Source: Spirochaetia bacterium (GTDB taxonomy: Bacteria; Spirochaetota; Leptospiria; Turneriellales; JAOUFE01). From it: a DNA stretch of 37,332 bases. Of this stretch, positions 17,589-24,694 are shown in pieces; within the stretch, counting starts at the first letter, position 1, and each line of letters begins with the position of its first letter. The stretch spans positions 1 to 37,332 of the forward strand of contig JAOUFE010000007.1 of the NCBI GenBank assembly GCA_029858425.1, written 5' to 3'. Position numbers and translations under genes: made by a program. The notes under the pieces were generated by a model. It worked only from the letters and a program-made list of their open reading frames with translations, made no database searches and had not been told where the DNA came from.

Positions 17589-17648
17589 CTTTTTTTTTGC
17601 CCCCAAGAGAGTAAGAGAACATAAACTACGACTGAGTCGATAGTCATG
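17589..17648. repeat. Family 1 palindromic element, copy 2 (partial)
   Basis: Nine T and GCCCCC (17590-17604), then AACATAAACTACGACTGAG and a right end GTCATG at 17648. This parallels the right halves of the copies at 1341-1428 and 27218-27304. The palindromic core is broken here. It lies between the converging SUKH-like and CheX-like genes. Confidence 0.5.
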
Positions 17649-18092
17649 TTATTCGGTTCCGACAACAAGATATGATTTATGGCTTTTCCATTCAAACGGG
17701 ATAGTGAAGACAGGAATTTTTAGAGGAAGGTGAATATTGTGGTTTGGCCCGGTAATTACCATGGGTACCGAAATCAGAAAATTATGTCCAAAAAAATGCT
17801 CTGCATTTCCTGAGATATTATTGGCTACCTCGCCGATGGCATCAAGGCGCAGGGTTTCGCTGGCTGTGCCAAGGTGCATGTCCTTGATCAGATCGTCCAG
17901 CATGCCCAGTGATGCCGTGACATAAATGCAGCCTTTTCTGTCGCCTGAAATTCCTATGACGCCGGTATAATCCAGAAAGACAAAATTATCATGTTGGGGA
18001 AAAGGAACGCCTACTGTCGGTTCTGCTCCGTCAAACTGACTAAAGTAGTGCATCACACCTTGAATAAATATTTTTAATTCTTCCTGTTTCAT
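17649..18092 (-). CDS. CheX-like chemotaxis-type phosphatase
   Basis: A 147-residue protein of the CheC/CheX/FliY fold. The catalytic ExxN motif is visible in DAIGEVANNISGN, with E88 and N91, and the second helix motif of CheC-type proteins is absent, as in CheX. CheX removes phosphate from CheY-like regulators. It is the last gene of the minus-strand operon, one base after the response regulator stop, so its likely partner is that regulator (inference). A G-rich ribosome-binding site precedes the ATG. Confidence 0.78.
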   Translation of the reverse strand: MKQEELKIFIQGVMHYFSQFDGAEPTVGVPFPQHDNFVFLDYTGVIGISGDRKGCIYVTASLGMLDDLIKDMHLGTASETLRLDAIGEVANNISGNAEHFFGHNFLISVPMVITGPNHNIHLPLKIPVFTIPFEWKSHKSYLVVGTE

Positions 18093-18093
18093 T

Positions 18094-18453
18094 TTATCCC
18101 CCGATTACTTTTTTTAACGTGTCTGTTAATTGATGCGCCTGTAGTGGCTTGATTAGATAAGCGGCGGCTCCTGCATTGACGGCTTTCACTACGGTAGCTT
18201 TGCTGGTCAAAGCCGAAATCATAATAATTTTGGCATCCGGATTAATTTCCAGCATTTCTTTGAGCGCCGCAAGGCCGTCCATCTCGGGCATGGTGATATC
18301 AAGAGTTACAATATCGGGTCTGTGAAATTTAAACAGCTCAATAGCTTCTCTTCCATTGGAGGCCTCGGCTACAATTTCCAGATCCGTAAGCTTCAAGTAG
18401 CGCTCTATCACCATTCTTACTATGGTAGAATCATCTACAATCATGACTTTCAT
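18094..18453 (-). CDS. CheY-like single-domain response regulator
   Basis: A 119-residue receiver domain with no output domain. All phosphorylation residues are present: acidic pair D7 and D8, phospho-acceptor D52 (TLDITMPEMDG), S80 and K102. It has a strong AAGGAGG ribosome-binding site (complement of 18458-18464). It lies between the histidine kinase and the CheX-like phosphatase, giving a full phosphorylation and dephosphorylation set. With no DNA-binding domain it probably acts through protein contacts. Confidence 0.92.
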   Translation of the reverse strand: MKVMIVDDSTIVRMVIERYLKLTDLEIVAEASNGREAIELFKFHRPDIVTLDITMPEMDGLAALKEMLEINPDAKIIMISALTSKATVVKAVNAGAAAYLIKPLQAHQLTDTLKKVIGG

Positions 18454-18464
18454 TTTTCCTCCTT

Positions 18465-18595
18465 ATCTTTCAGCCGGGGCATGAATTTCAATATTCACTT
18501 CAGAATCTATTAAAATGCGCAGTTTTGGGGCGCGAAGCCAGCCCCAAAACTGCGTTAGTTTACATCATTCTGACTGAATTTCGAGTTCATACCCA
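18465..18595. repeat. Family 2 palindromic MITE-like element, copy C (complete)
   Basis: A long imperfect inverted repeat. The perfect inner arms are CGCAGTTTTGGGG (18518-18530) and CCCCAAAACTGCG (18542-18554), with loop CGCGAAGCCAG. Homology continues outward, pairing the left arm from about 18476 with the right arm to about 18595. The direct octamer TCCTCCTT flanks it at 18457-18464 and 18596-18603. The right arm encodes the last residues and TAA (18555-18557) of the kinase gene; the left flank is the ribosome-binding site of the regulator gene. Confidence 0.7.
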
Positions 18596-20600
18596 TCCTC
18601 CTTTGAAGCGCCTTTGCTGGAAATATAATGTCAAATTCAGTAAATTTGTCGTGACCAAAATTTACTTTCAAATGCCCTCCCAGATTTCTGATTCTTTGCT
18701 TGATAATGTCCATGCCCATTCCTCGTCCTGAATGAAGCGTGGATTTTGCCGCAGTTGTAAAGCCTGGCTCAAAGGTTAACTTAATTAATCTGGATGTGTC
18801 CCATTCTGCAACGTCTGATTGTGATCCTTTTCCCATGGCCACAGCCTTTTGGCGAATTTTGTCAAAGTCAAAAGAACGGCCATCATCGCGGTAATATAGA
18901 TAAAAATCTTCTCCTTCAGGTTTCATCTTGAGATGAATCACTCCGGTTTCTTCTTTGCCCGACTTTAGTCTTGTTTCTGGATCTTCTATGCCATGCATTA
19001 ATGCGTTGCGCGTTAATTGAACCAGGATATCGCGCAATACATAGGCGTACTTGTTTGATACGCCTGTAAAATCAATTTCATCTGCAATTAACCGGACTTT
19101 TTTTCCGGATTCTGAGGCAATATTTTGCGCAAATTTATCTATTGCCCCGGGTAAGGCGGATAACGCAGATTTTGTATCAATTCCTTCCCTGCTTTGAAAT
19201 AGTTGAATACGCTTTATCAAATCTTTTAACTGACCATAAACTTCCTGGATTTTTGCCAGCTCATAAGCAACCGACAGAAAATTTTCCCAGGTCAAATTCT
19301 TGTTATCCCGCAGAAGGATAATTTGCTCTTCAAAGTCGTTGGCTTTTTTGGCAAGAAATTTTAATTCCAGCAAAGCGGCATTACCTTTTAAAGAATGAAC
19401 TGAGCGGAATATCGTTTCAATGGCAGCTTCCAGATTTTTATGATATTTCTCATCGCGTAAAACAGATTCAATTACATTAATTTCGGCTTCCACCCCATCC
19501 ATAAAGTCCTGCAGCAAAGCCGGGCCAATGTGCAGTATGGACAGCATCATCTGACTTTCCTGTTCGGCCTTGATTTCATTTTCACGCAATTGTCTTTCCA
19601 TTTGAACTTCTTTTGAAACATCTTTTACGCTGATTAAAAAATCTGAATTCTGGCGGGACTCTGAAATGCGCTTAAAGTTAAACTCCAGAAACTTGCTGAC
19701 ACCGCTTAACCCCGAAGGGATTGCGGCTTCTTCGCGCTCAAGAGGGTTTAAGTCGTGAATCATGGCTTCGTCGATATTGGGCTTTGAAAGCATGGAAAGG
19801 TATTCGTTCAGCTCTTCGATTTTTTTGGGGGGAAAATAGGACGACAATATATCAGTAAAATTATTCCCGGACAATTGGGAGTTCTCCAGGATCTTTTTTA
19901 CAGAATCGGACTGGTGCTCCCCGATAATATACTTGTCGTCGGTTTTATGAATGATAAATAAACCCTCATCCACCGAATCCATGATCGTGTCCTGTTCTTT
20001 TTTGGCCGCTTTCAACTGCCTGTTTGTAAAAAATTCTTTCCGGATCAGTTGAAAATGCACGCGATTAATGGCGACGGCAATGACAGCGGTGGAGGCCAGA
20101 AAATAAAGATTATTGACCAGAATATTTCTGTGGAATGGATTTGGAAAAATAAAATTAAGCCCCAGATAACTGCCTGATATTATCAGAGCGTTGATAACGG
20201 CATGATCAAATCCCCAGGGAATTAGAACTATAACGGCGATCGTAACAAGGTTGAGTCCGGCGTAATAACTTGAATCAAAACCTCCCAACTCCTGGGTCAT
20301 CCAGGAGATCATTAATCCAACTGCCGAAGCAATAAAATATCCATGTAGCGGCGCATATCTGGATGGTTTTGTTATACGCAAAAGTCCGTATTGAAGTACA
20401 AGCAAACATGTGATCAATGCCCGCCAAAATGCAAAATTTTTCAGCCATTCCGGCGGGATCATAAAGTAGTCCAGTACCAAAAATAATGGGATTAAAACAA
20501 AACCCAGTACGGTAAGAGTTTTTAACCAACTATGACGTATATCATTCAGATATTCCTTAAAGTCGTCCGTATCAGGAATGTTGCTTTTGCTATTCTTCAT
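18555..20600 (-). CDS. Six-TM sensor histidine kinase with Hpt and CheA-like ATPase domain
   Basis: A 681-residue membrane kinase. Six hydrophobic helices fill residues about 28-178 with little periplasmic sequence, suggesting it senses a lipophilic or membrane-borne signal. A PAS-like region (about 204-330) and a coiled linker follow. An Hpt-type histidine, H402 in RSVHSLKGNA, precedes a CheA-like catalytic domain: N-box RNALMHGIEDP (531-541), DDG at 572-574 and GRGMGMDI (625-632). The cognate regulator is the next gene. The start overlaps the methyltransferase stop (TAATG). The final 13 or so residues come from an inserted palindrome and are probably not ancestral. Confidence 0.85.
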   Translation of the reverse strand: MKNSKSNIPDTDDFKEYLNDIRHSWLKTLTVLGFVLIPLFLVLDYFMIPPEWLKNFAFWRALITCLLVLQYGLLRITKPSRYAPLHGYFIASAVGLMISWMTQELGGFDSSYYAGLNLVTIAVIVLIPWGFDHAVINALIISGSYLGLNFIFPNPFHRNILVNNLYFLASTAVIAVAINRVHFQLIRKEFFTNRQLKAAKKEQDTIMDSVDEGLFIIHKTDDKYIIGEHQSDSVKKILENSQLSGNNFTDILSSYFPPKKIEELNEYLSMLSKPNIDEAMIHDLNPLEREEAAIPSGLSGVSKFLEFNFKRISESRQNSDFLISVKDVSKEVQMERQLRENEIKAEQESQMMLSILHIGPALLQDFMDGVEAEINVIESVLRDEKYHKNLEAAIETIFRSVHSLKGNAALLELKFLAKKANDFEEQIILLRDNKNLTWENFLSVAYELAKIQEVYGQLKDLIKRIQLFQSREGIDTKSALSALPGAIDKFAQNIASESGKKVRLIADEIDFTGVSNKYAYVLRDILVQLTRNALMHGIEDPETRLKSGKEETGVIHLKMKPEGEDFYLYYRDDGRSFDFDKIRQKAVAMGKGSQSDVAEWDTSRLIKLTFEPGFTTAAKSTLHSGRGMGMDIIKQRIRNLGGHLKVNFGHDKFTEFDIIFPAKALQRRMGMNSKFSQNDVN

Positions 20601-22036
20601 TATTTTTCTCTTTGTATTATGGTGAACATTTGAGATCTCGTTGGTTCAAATTCGAGGGTGCATGTACTATTTTCCAGATCTTTTGACAATGCCAGAAATT
20701 CTTCCTCATTCCGGTAACACAGAACCCAGTCCAGCCAGTATTCCATATACGTGCGGCTGGGGTTATTTATATGATAATTTCCAATAGTCAGATGGCCTCC
20801 CGGTTTGAGCATTTGGTACAAATGTTCTGTCAGACGTTTGGCCATTCGATCGGCAAGATAGTCGTAGAGTCCCATGCTGTAAATAAAATCAAACTTCCCG
20901 ATTCCATTTTCCGGATGTGCAACACGCATTATTGTTCTGACAGATTCCATGTGAAAAATATAATGTACTTTTTTTGAAAATTTTTGCTCAATGCGGTTGA
21001 TGGTTTCCTTCGCATCCAGAAGAGCATTGTTGTCCTGATCGAGAAACGTAAAACTGTAACGATCAAAATCTTCCGGACTACGCAATAATTCTTCAAGTTC
21101 CCGGACAGGCCCGCATGCAATAGAAAGAATTTCAAGTTTTGTTTTATTTGAAGGACGCAGCTTGCTGTGCAATTCATTAATTTGATCGGCAATAAAAGTT
21201 TTGCGATTTCGTACAGCAGCTGCGGCCGGGGCTTCCAGGGGATGTTTGTGAAGCAATCTTGAAAAAATATTATCCCCAACATATTCATTATCATATATCA
21301 AATTGAGGGTAGCAGAATCTCCAGGATATCCCCTTGGTTTGGTATTGGTTCGATATAGTATTTTGGACATTGTAATAAAACTCCAAAATTGCCGCCGTAG
21401 ATAATAAGCATGGGTTTGATGTTCTGCGGGCGTGTAGTTTTTTGTCAGATTCTCTAATTCTGCCAGTTTTTCATTTAAAAACGAAAAAAACTTTTTACCC
21501 TCTTTTTGATAAATGATATTTTCAATTTTTTCATATATTTCTGCTTCCTCGCCGCAATAGTCAAGATATATCCTGTCAAAAAAACTTTTATAGGCATTTA
21601 GATCATAGTTTAAACCGCTTGTATAATCTTTGAACTTTGCATTTACTTTTGTCTTTTGCTGTAATATGAAGGGAAGGGTTGAGAAATATGTATTCAAATT
21701 GACTACTTTTTCTTCTGAGAATAATTCGCCTATATCATATACCTCATTTGTAAAGATTAAACGACCATCGAAATATGCATTTGGAGGCGGGGTAATAAAA
21801 CTGCATTGGCCTAATTGAACTTTGTTGTGTTTTAACTGAATTTCAATGGAAGTGAAACTTTGAGCATTCTCAGGGAATGCGCCGCTTCTATGTTTAAATA
21901 ACAGGGAACTTTTTGAGGCAAAGGCAACTTCTCCTTCAACGCATGTATCAGCACTTATTAATTTGGCCGGACATGTAAAACTCTCAGCAGAAGAAGGTTC
22001 TTGTAAACCTCCGGCGTTTTGGATATTTTTTTTCAT
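20600..22036 (-). CDS. PhcB-like SAM-dependent methyltransferase with PilZ-like N-terminal domain
   Basis: A 478-residue cytosolic protein. The N-terminal part (about 20-120) resembles the PilZ-like domain found in front of such enzymes (GRLIFTNEVYDIGELF, LPFILQQKTKVNAKFKDY). The C-terminal part is a class I methyltransferase: RGYPGD at 235-240 with AAAVRNRK after it, SAM-binding SIACGP at 305-310, LDQD at 332-335 and LKPGGHL at 410-416. RGYPGD and its surroundings are, from memory, a hallmark of the enzymes named for 3-hydroxypalmitate methyl ester (PhcB) synthesis. It is first in an operon with a kinase and regulator, as in phcBSR. The product is inferred. Confidence 0.72.
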   Translation of the reverse strand: MKKNIQNAGGLQEPSSAESFTCPAKLISADTCVEGEVAFASKSSLLFKHRSGAFPENAQSFTSIEIQLKHNKVQLGQCSFITPPPNAYFDGRLIFTNEVYDIGELFSEEKVVNLNTYFSTLPFILQQKTKVNAKFKDYTSGLNYDLNAYKSFFDRIYLDYCGEEAEIYEKIENIIYQKEGKKFFSFLNEKLAELENLTKNYTPAEHQTHAYYLRRQFWSFITMSKILYRTNTKPRGYPGDSATLNLIYDNEYVGDNIFSRLLHKHPLEAPAAAAVRNRKTFIADQINELHSKLRPSNKTKLEILSIACGPVRELEELLRSPEDFDRYSFTFLDQDNNALLDAKETINRIEQKFSKKVHYIFHMESVRTIMRVAHPENGIGKFDFIYSMGLYDYLADRMAKRLTEHLYQMLKPGGHLTIGNYHINNPSRTYMEYWLDWVLCYRNEEEFLALSKDLENSTCTLEFEPTRSQMFTIIQREK

Positions 22037-22363
22037 AGGCAGAAATCCTCATCACGTATCTCATACTATTAGTATATACTTGCAAGAATATATAACCATT
22101 TTTTTTTAAATTCACAACTGCCTTTTATTACAGAATTATGGAATGACAGAATTATGGCATGAATGAGGACGGGGATGAGCATCTATGCGCGTCTATGTTA
22201 TCCCGTTAGGAGTGCAATGAACAAGTAAAAAAATATGGATGGAAAGCTTGTAGAAAAAAATTGCTTTTAACCCAAAATATAACTTATATAATGGTTTCCA
22301 GATGGATATCGTTTCTTGTCCGCTCGGTGTAGAGCATGACAGGATAGAGACAAGGAGAAAATT
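22037..22363. other. Divergent intergenic region between methyltransferase and MORN genes
   Basis: 327 bp without a gene. It holds interlocking small palindromes ATACTA/TAGTAT (22063-22075) and AGTATATACT (22071-22080) close to the methyltransferase start, which could be an operator. It also holds an A/T tract (22098-22110), a tandem 16-bp repeat (ACAGAATTATGG plus four bases, 22130-22161) and a TATAAT at 22287 before the MORN gene. No RNA gene was recognised. Confidence 0.4.
22287..22357 (+). promoter_or_regulatory. Probable -10 and ribosome-binding site of the MORN gene
   Basis: Perfect -10 hexamer TATAAT (22287-22292); the best -35-like TTGCTT (22261) gives a long 20-bp spacer, so the -35 is weak. 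AAGGAG (22352-22357) sits six bases before the ATG at 22364. Confidence 0.45.
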
Positions 22364-23860
22364 ATGAAAAAAGTTATGATAACGTTGGCTATGATGCTCA
22401 TTAGCGCTTCCATTTACGGGGAAGGTAAGTGTGCAGAAGCCGGAGGTTGTAAAGACGGGAAAGGAAAATATATTTTTAATGACGGGGTTTACGAAGGTGA
22501 GTTTAAAGACAGTAAACTGAACGGTCATGGAAAATATACTTATTCTGACGGCAGGATTTACGATGGTTCGTGGGTGAACAGCGAGCCATCCGGAAAGGCG
22601 AAATATACTTTTAAAAACGGCGATATTTATGAAGGGGACTTTGTAACTGGCAAAATGACAGGAAAAGGCAAGATAACCTTTAAAGCCAATGGTAAATATG
22701 AAGGCGACTTTATCGACGGTAAAAAATCAGGTAGCGGAGTCTACACAACGAAAGAAGGCGAAGTATATTCCGGACAGTTTCTAAATGACCTGAGAAATGG
22801 AAAGGGGAAATATTCCTATAAAGATGGTAGCATTTATGAAGGTGAGTTTAGCAATGATAAAATCACCGGTAAAGGTAAAATAACCTATAAAAACGGCGAT
22901 GCTTATGAAGGCGACTTTGTCGACAGTCAAAAGGAAGGCAAGGGGAAATATAGCTACAAAAACGGCGATGTTTATGAAGGCGACTTTAAGGCAAACAACA
23001 TTACTGGCAAAGGCAAATTTATCTATAAAACAGCCGCTCAGATTTATGAGGGTGATTTTCTGGAAGGTAAACAAACCGGGTTTGGCAAATTAACCTATAA
23101 AAACGGCGATACCTATGATGGTCAATTCTTAAACGATTCAAAAAATGGCAAAGGAAAATATACCTACAAGAATGGCGATGTGTATGAAGGTGATTACCTG
23201 GACAATAAGAGAATTGGGCATGGAAAGCTTGCCTTTAAAAGCGGCAATACCTATGACGGTGAATTTGCCGATGAAAAGATGACCGGAAAGGGAAAATATA
23301 TTTTTAACGATGGCCGCATTTATGAAGGCGATTTTGTCGATGGGCAATGGAACGGTCGAGGAAGATATACGTTAAAAACCGGCGATGTTTACGAGGGCGA
23401 TTTTAAAAATGGCGTCCAGGAAGGCAAAGGAAAATATACCTTTAAAAGCGGCGATATTTACGAAGGCAATTTTCTTGCAGATCAAATTACCGGGCATGGG
23501 AAATTAACTTTTAAGAGCGGCAATGTTTACGATGGGGAATTTAAAAATGGCAAACAAAATGGCGCTGGTAAATTAATTTATAAAAGCGGTGATTCTTACG
23601 AGTGTACCTGGATAGAGAATCAATGTGCTGGCGGGAAAGGGAAATATACCTGGGCAGATGGAAATGTATATGAAGGCGATTTTAAAAATGATATCCCGGA
23701 TGGGAAAGGTACATTAACTTACAAAAGCGGCACTGTTTACGAAGGCGGGTTTAAAAATGGCAAACAAAATGGCGCCGGTAAATTAATCTACAAAAGTGGA
23801 AAAGTTGCAGAAGGTAACTGGAAAGACGGGGTAAAGCAAAAGGTGGATATTAATTTTTAA
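22364..23860 (+). CDS. Secreted MORN-repeat protein (20 repeats)
   Basis: A 498-residue protein with a likely signal peptide (MKKVMITLAMMLISASIYG). The rest is about 20 MORN repeats of 23 residues, of the form GKGKYTYKNGDVYEGDF plus a six-residue turn. MORN repeats make an extended beta-hairpin rod and serve as scaffold or lipid/protein-binding surfaces; no enzymatic domain is present. Repeats 16-17 and 19-20 share FKNGKQNGAGKLIYKSG almost base for base (about 23539-23589 and 23749-23799), a recent internal duplication. A strong AAGGAG fixes the start. The gene stands alone. Location after export (periplasm or surface) is not clear. Confidence 0.85.
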   Translation: MKKVMITLAMMLISASIYGEGKCAEAGGCKDGKGKYIFNDGVYEGEFKDSKLNGHGKYTYSDGRIYDGSWVNSEPSGKAKYTFKNGDIYEGDFVTGKMTGKGKITFKANGKYEGDFIDGKKSGSGVYTTKEGEVYSGQFLNDLRNGKGKYSYKDGSIYEGEFSNDKITGKGKITYKNGDAYEGDFVDSQKEGKGKYSYKNGDVYEGDFKANNITGKGKFIYKTAAQIYEGDFLEGKQTGFGKLTYKNGDTYDGQFLNDSKNGKGKYTYKNGDVYEGDYLDNKRIGHGKLAFKSGNTYDGEFADEKMTGKGKYIFNDGRIYEGDFVDGQWNGRGRYTLKTGDVYEGDFKNGVQEGKGKYTFKSGDIYEGNFLADQITGHGKLTFKSGNVYDGEFKNGKQNGAGKLIYKSGDSYECTWIENQCAGGKGKYTWADGNVYEGDFKNDIPDGKGTLTYKSGTVYEGGFKNGKQNGAGKLIYKSGKVAEGNWKDGVKQKVDINF

Positions 23861-23876
23861 AACTTAATCAAAATGG

Positions 23877-23904
23877 GGGCATGAGATCCATGGTCGTCAT
23901 GCCC
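23877..23904. repeat. Inverted repeat after the MORN gene
   Basis: GGGCATGA (23877-23884) and TCATGCCC (23897-23904), 8-bp perfect arms with a 12-nt loop, 17 bases after the MORN stop. No T-run follows, so terminator function is uncertain. Confidence 0.4.
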
Positions 23905-23910
23905 TCGTCC

Positions 23911-23972
23911 GTTTCCGGGCAAAAACGCGCATTTTAATACATTTTGATCTGATTATTGAGATCCTGCCCATG
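23911..23972. repeat. Family 2 dispersed repeat, copy D (short)
   Basis: Contains AAAAACGCGCATTTTAATAC then ATTTTGATCTGATTATTGAG, parallel to copy A (AAAACTGCGCATTTTACTGC). The direct repeat CTCGTCC flanks it at 23904-23910 and 23973-23979. Only part of a left arm remains. Confidence 0.5.
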
Positions 23973-24049
23973 CTCGTCCTTTATGCAATACACAAAGTTT
24001 TGTACATCTTTCTTCTTGACAGGGCGATTTTATATCAAGGTATACAAAT

Positions 24050-24691
24050 GTGTACCGGTTTATTAAAATTTGTGGCCTGACAAATTCTGAAGATGCCCGA
24101 GCGGCTGTATTAATGGGAGCTGATATTCTGGGCATGGTGATGCACCCACAAAGTCCCCGCTTTTGCAAACAGGAACAGGTTCTGGAAATATCCAGGAATT
24201 ATTATTTCAAGGTCAGGGTTCTGGTTTTTGCAGATAATCCGGTAAGTTATGCAGAAAATTTATTAAATCATCTGGATGATAAATTTACCCTTTTTCAGAT
24301 TCCCCTCGAAACGGAGCTTTTTGGTTGGGCGAACGGCAAATTTCATCCAGAAAAAATTATTCCCGTAATTTCAGTAGGGATAGAATCAGATATCCAAGTC
24401 CGTCATAAATTGAAAAATTTTCCCTGGGTGATTTTTGATACGGGCGGAGTTAAAAATGAAGCCGGAGAGTTTTTATACGGGGGAACCGGACAAGTATTTG
24501 ACTGGAATATTTTACAGAATATTCACAGAAAATATTTTCTTGCAGGCGGACTGAATCCGGAAAATATTTATACTGCAATTTCGGCTGCAAATGCTCCCGG
24601 TTTTGATGTGTCCAGCGGAATTGAAAAATATGCCGGAAAAAAGGATTATACCAAAATGAAATTGTTCATTGATACGGTGAGAAAAACCTGA
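24050..24691 (+). CDS. trpF: Phosphoribosylanthranilate isomerase
   Basis: TrpF carries out the Amadori rearrangement of phosphoribosylanthranilate in tryptophan synthesis. The 213-residue TIM barrel shows IKICGLTN at the N-terminus (catalytic cysteine C8), IFDTGG with the catalytic aspartate, GGTGQVFDW, and the phosphate-binding end LAGGLNPENI...GFDVSSGIE...GKKDYTKM. The start is a GTG at 24050 with AAGG nine bases upstream. Other trp genes are absent; it is followed three bases later by mutS, an unusual pairing. Confidence 0.9.
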   Translation: MYRFIKICGLTNSEDARAAVLMGADILGMVMHPQSPRFCKQEQVLEISRNYYFKVRVLVFADNPVSYAENLLNHLDDKFTLFQIPLETELFGWANGKFHPEKIIPVISVGIESDIQVRHKLKNFPWVIFDTGGVKNEAGEFLYGGTGQVFDWNILQNIHRKYFLAGGLNPENIYTAISAANAPGFDVSSGIEKYAGKKDYTKMKLFIDTVRKT

Positions 24692-24694
24692 CCT

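Noticed and set aside
22440-23850. Regular 69-bp periodicity as a possible CRISPR or satellite array
   Set aside because: The period is an exact multiple of three, in frame across one open reading frame, and encodes MORN repeats with diverged codons.
24016-24046. TTGACA and TATACA before trpF as a promoter
   Set aside because: The spacer is 19 bp and the -10 would end four bases before the GTG, leaving the start site inside the gene. Only the TTGACA is convincing.
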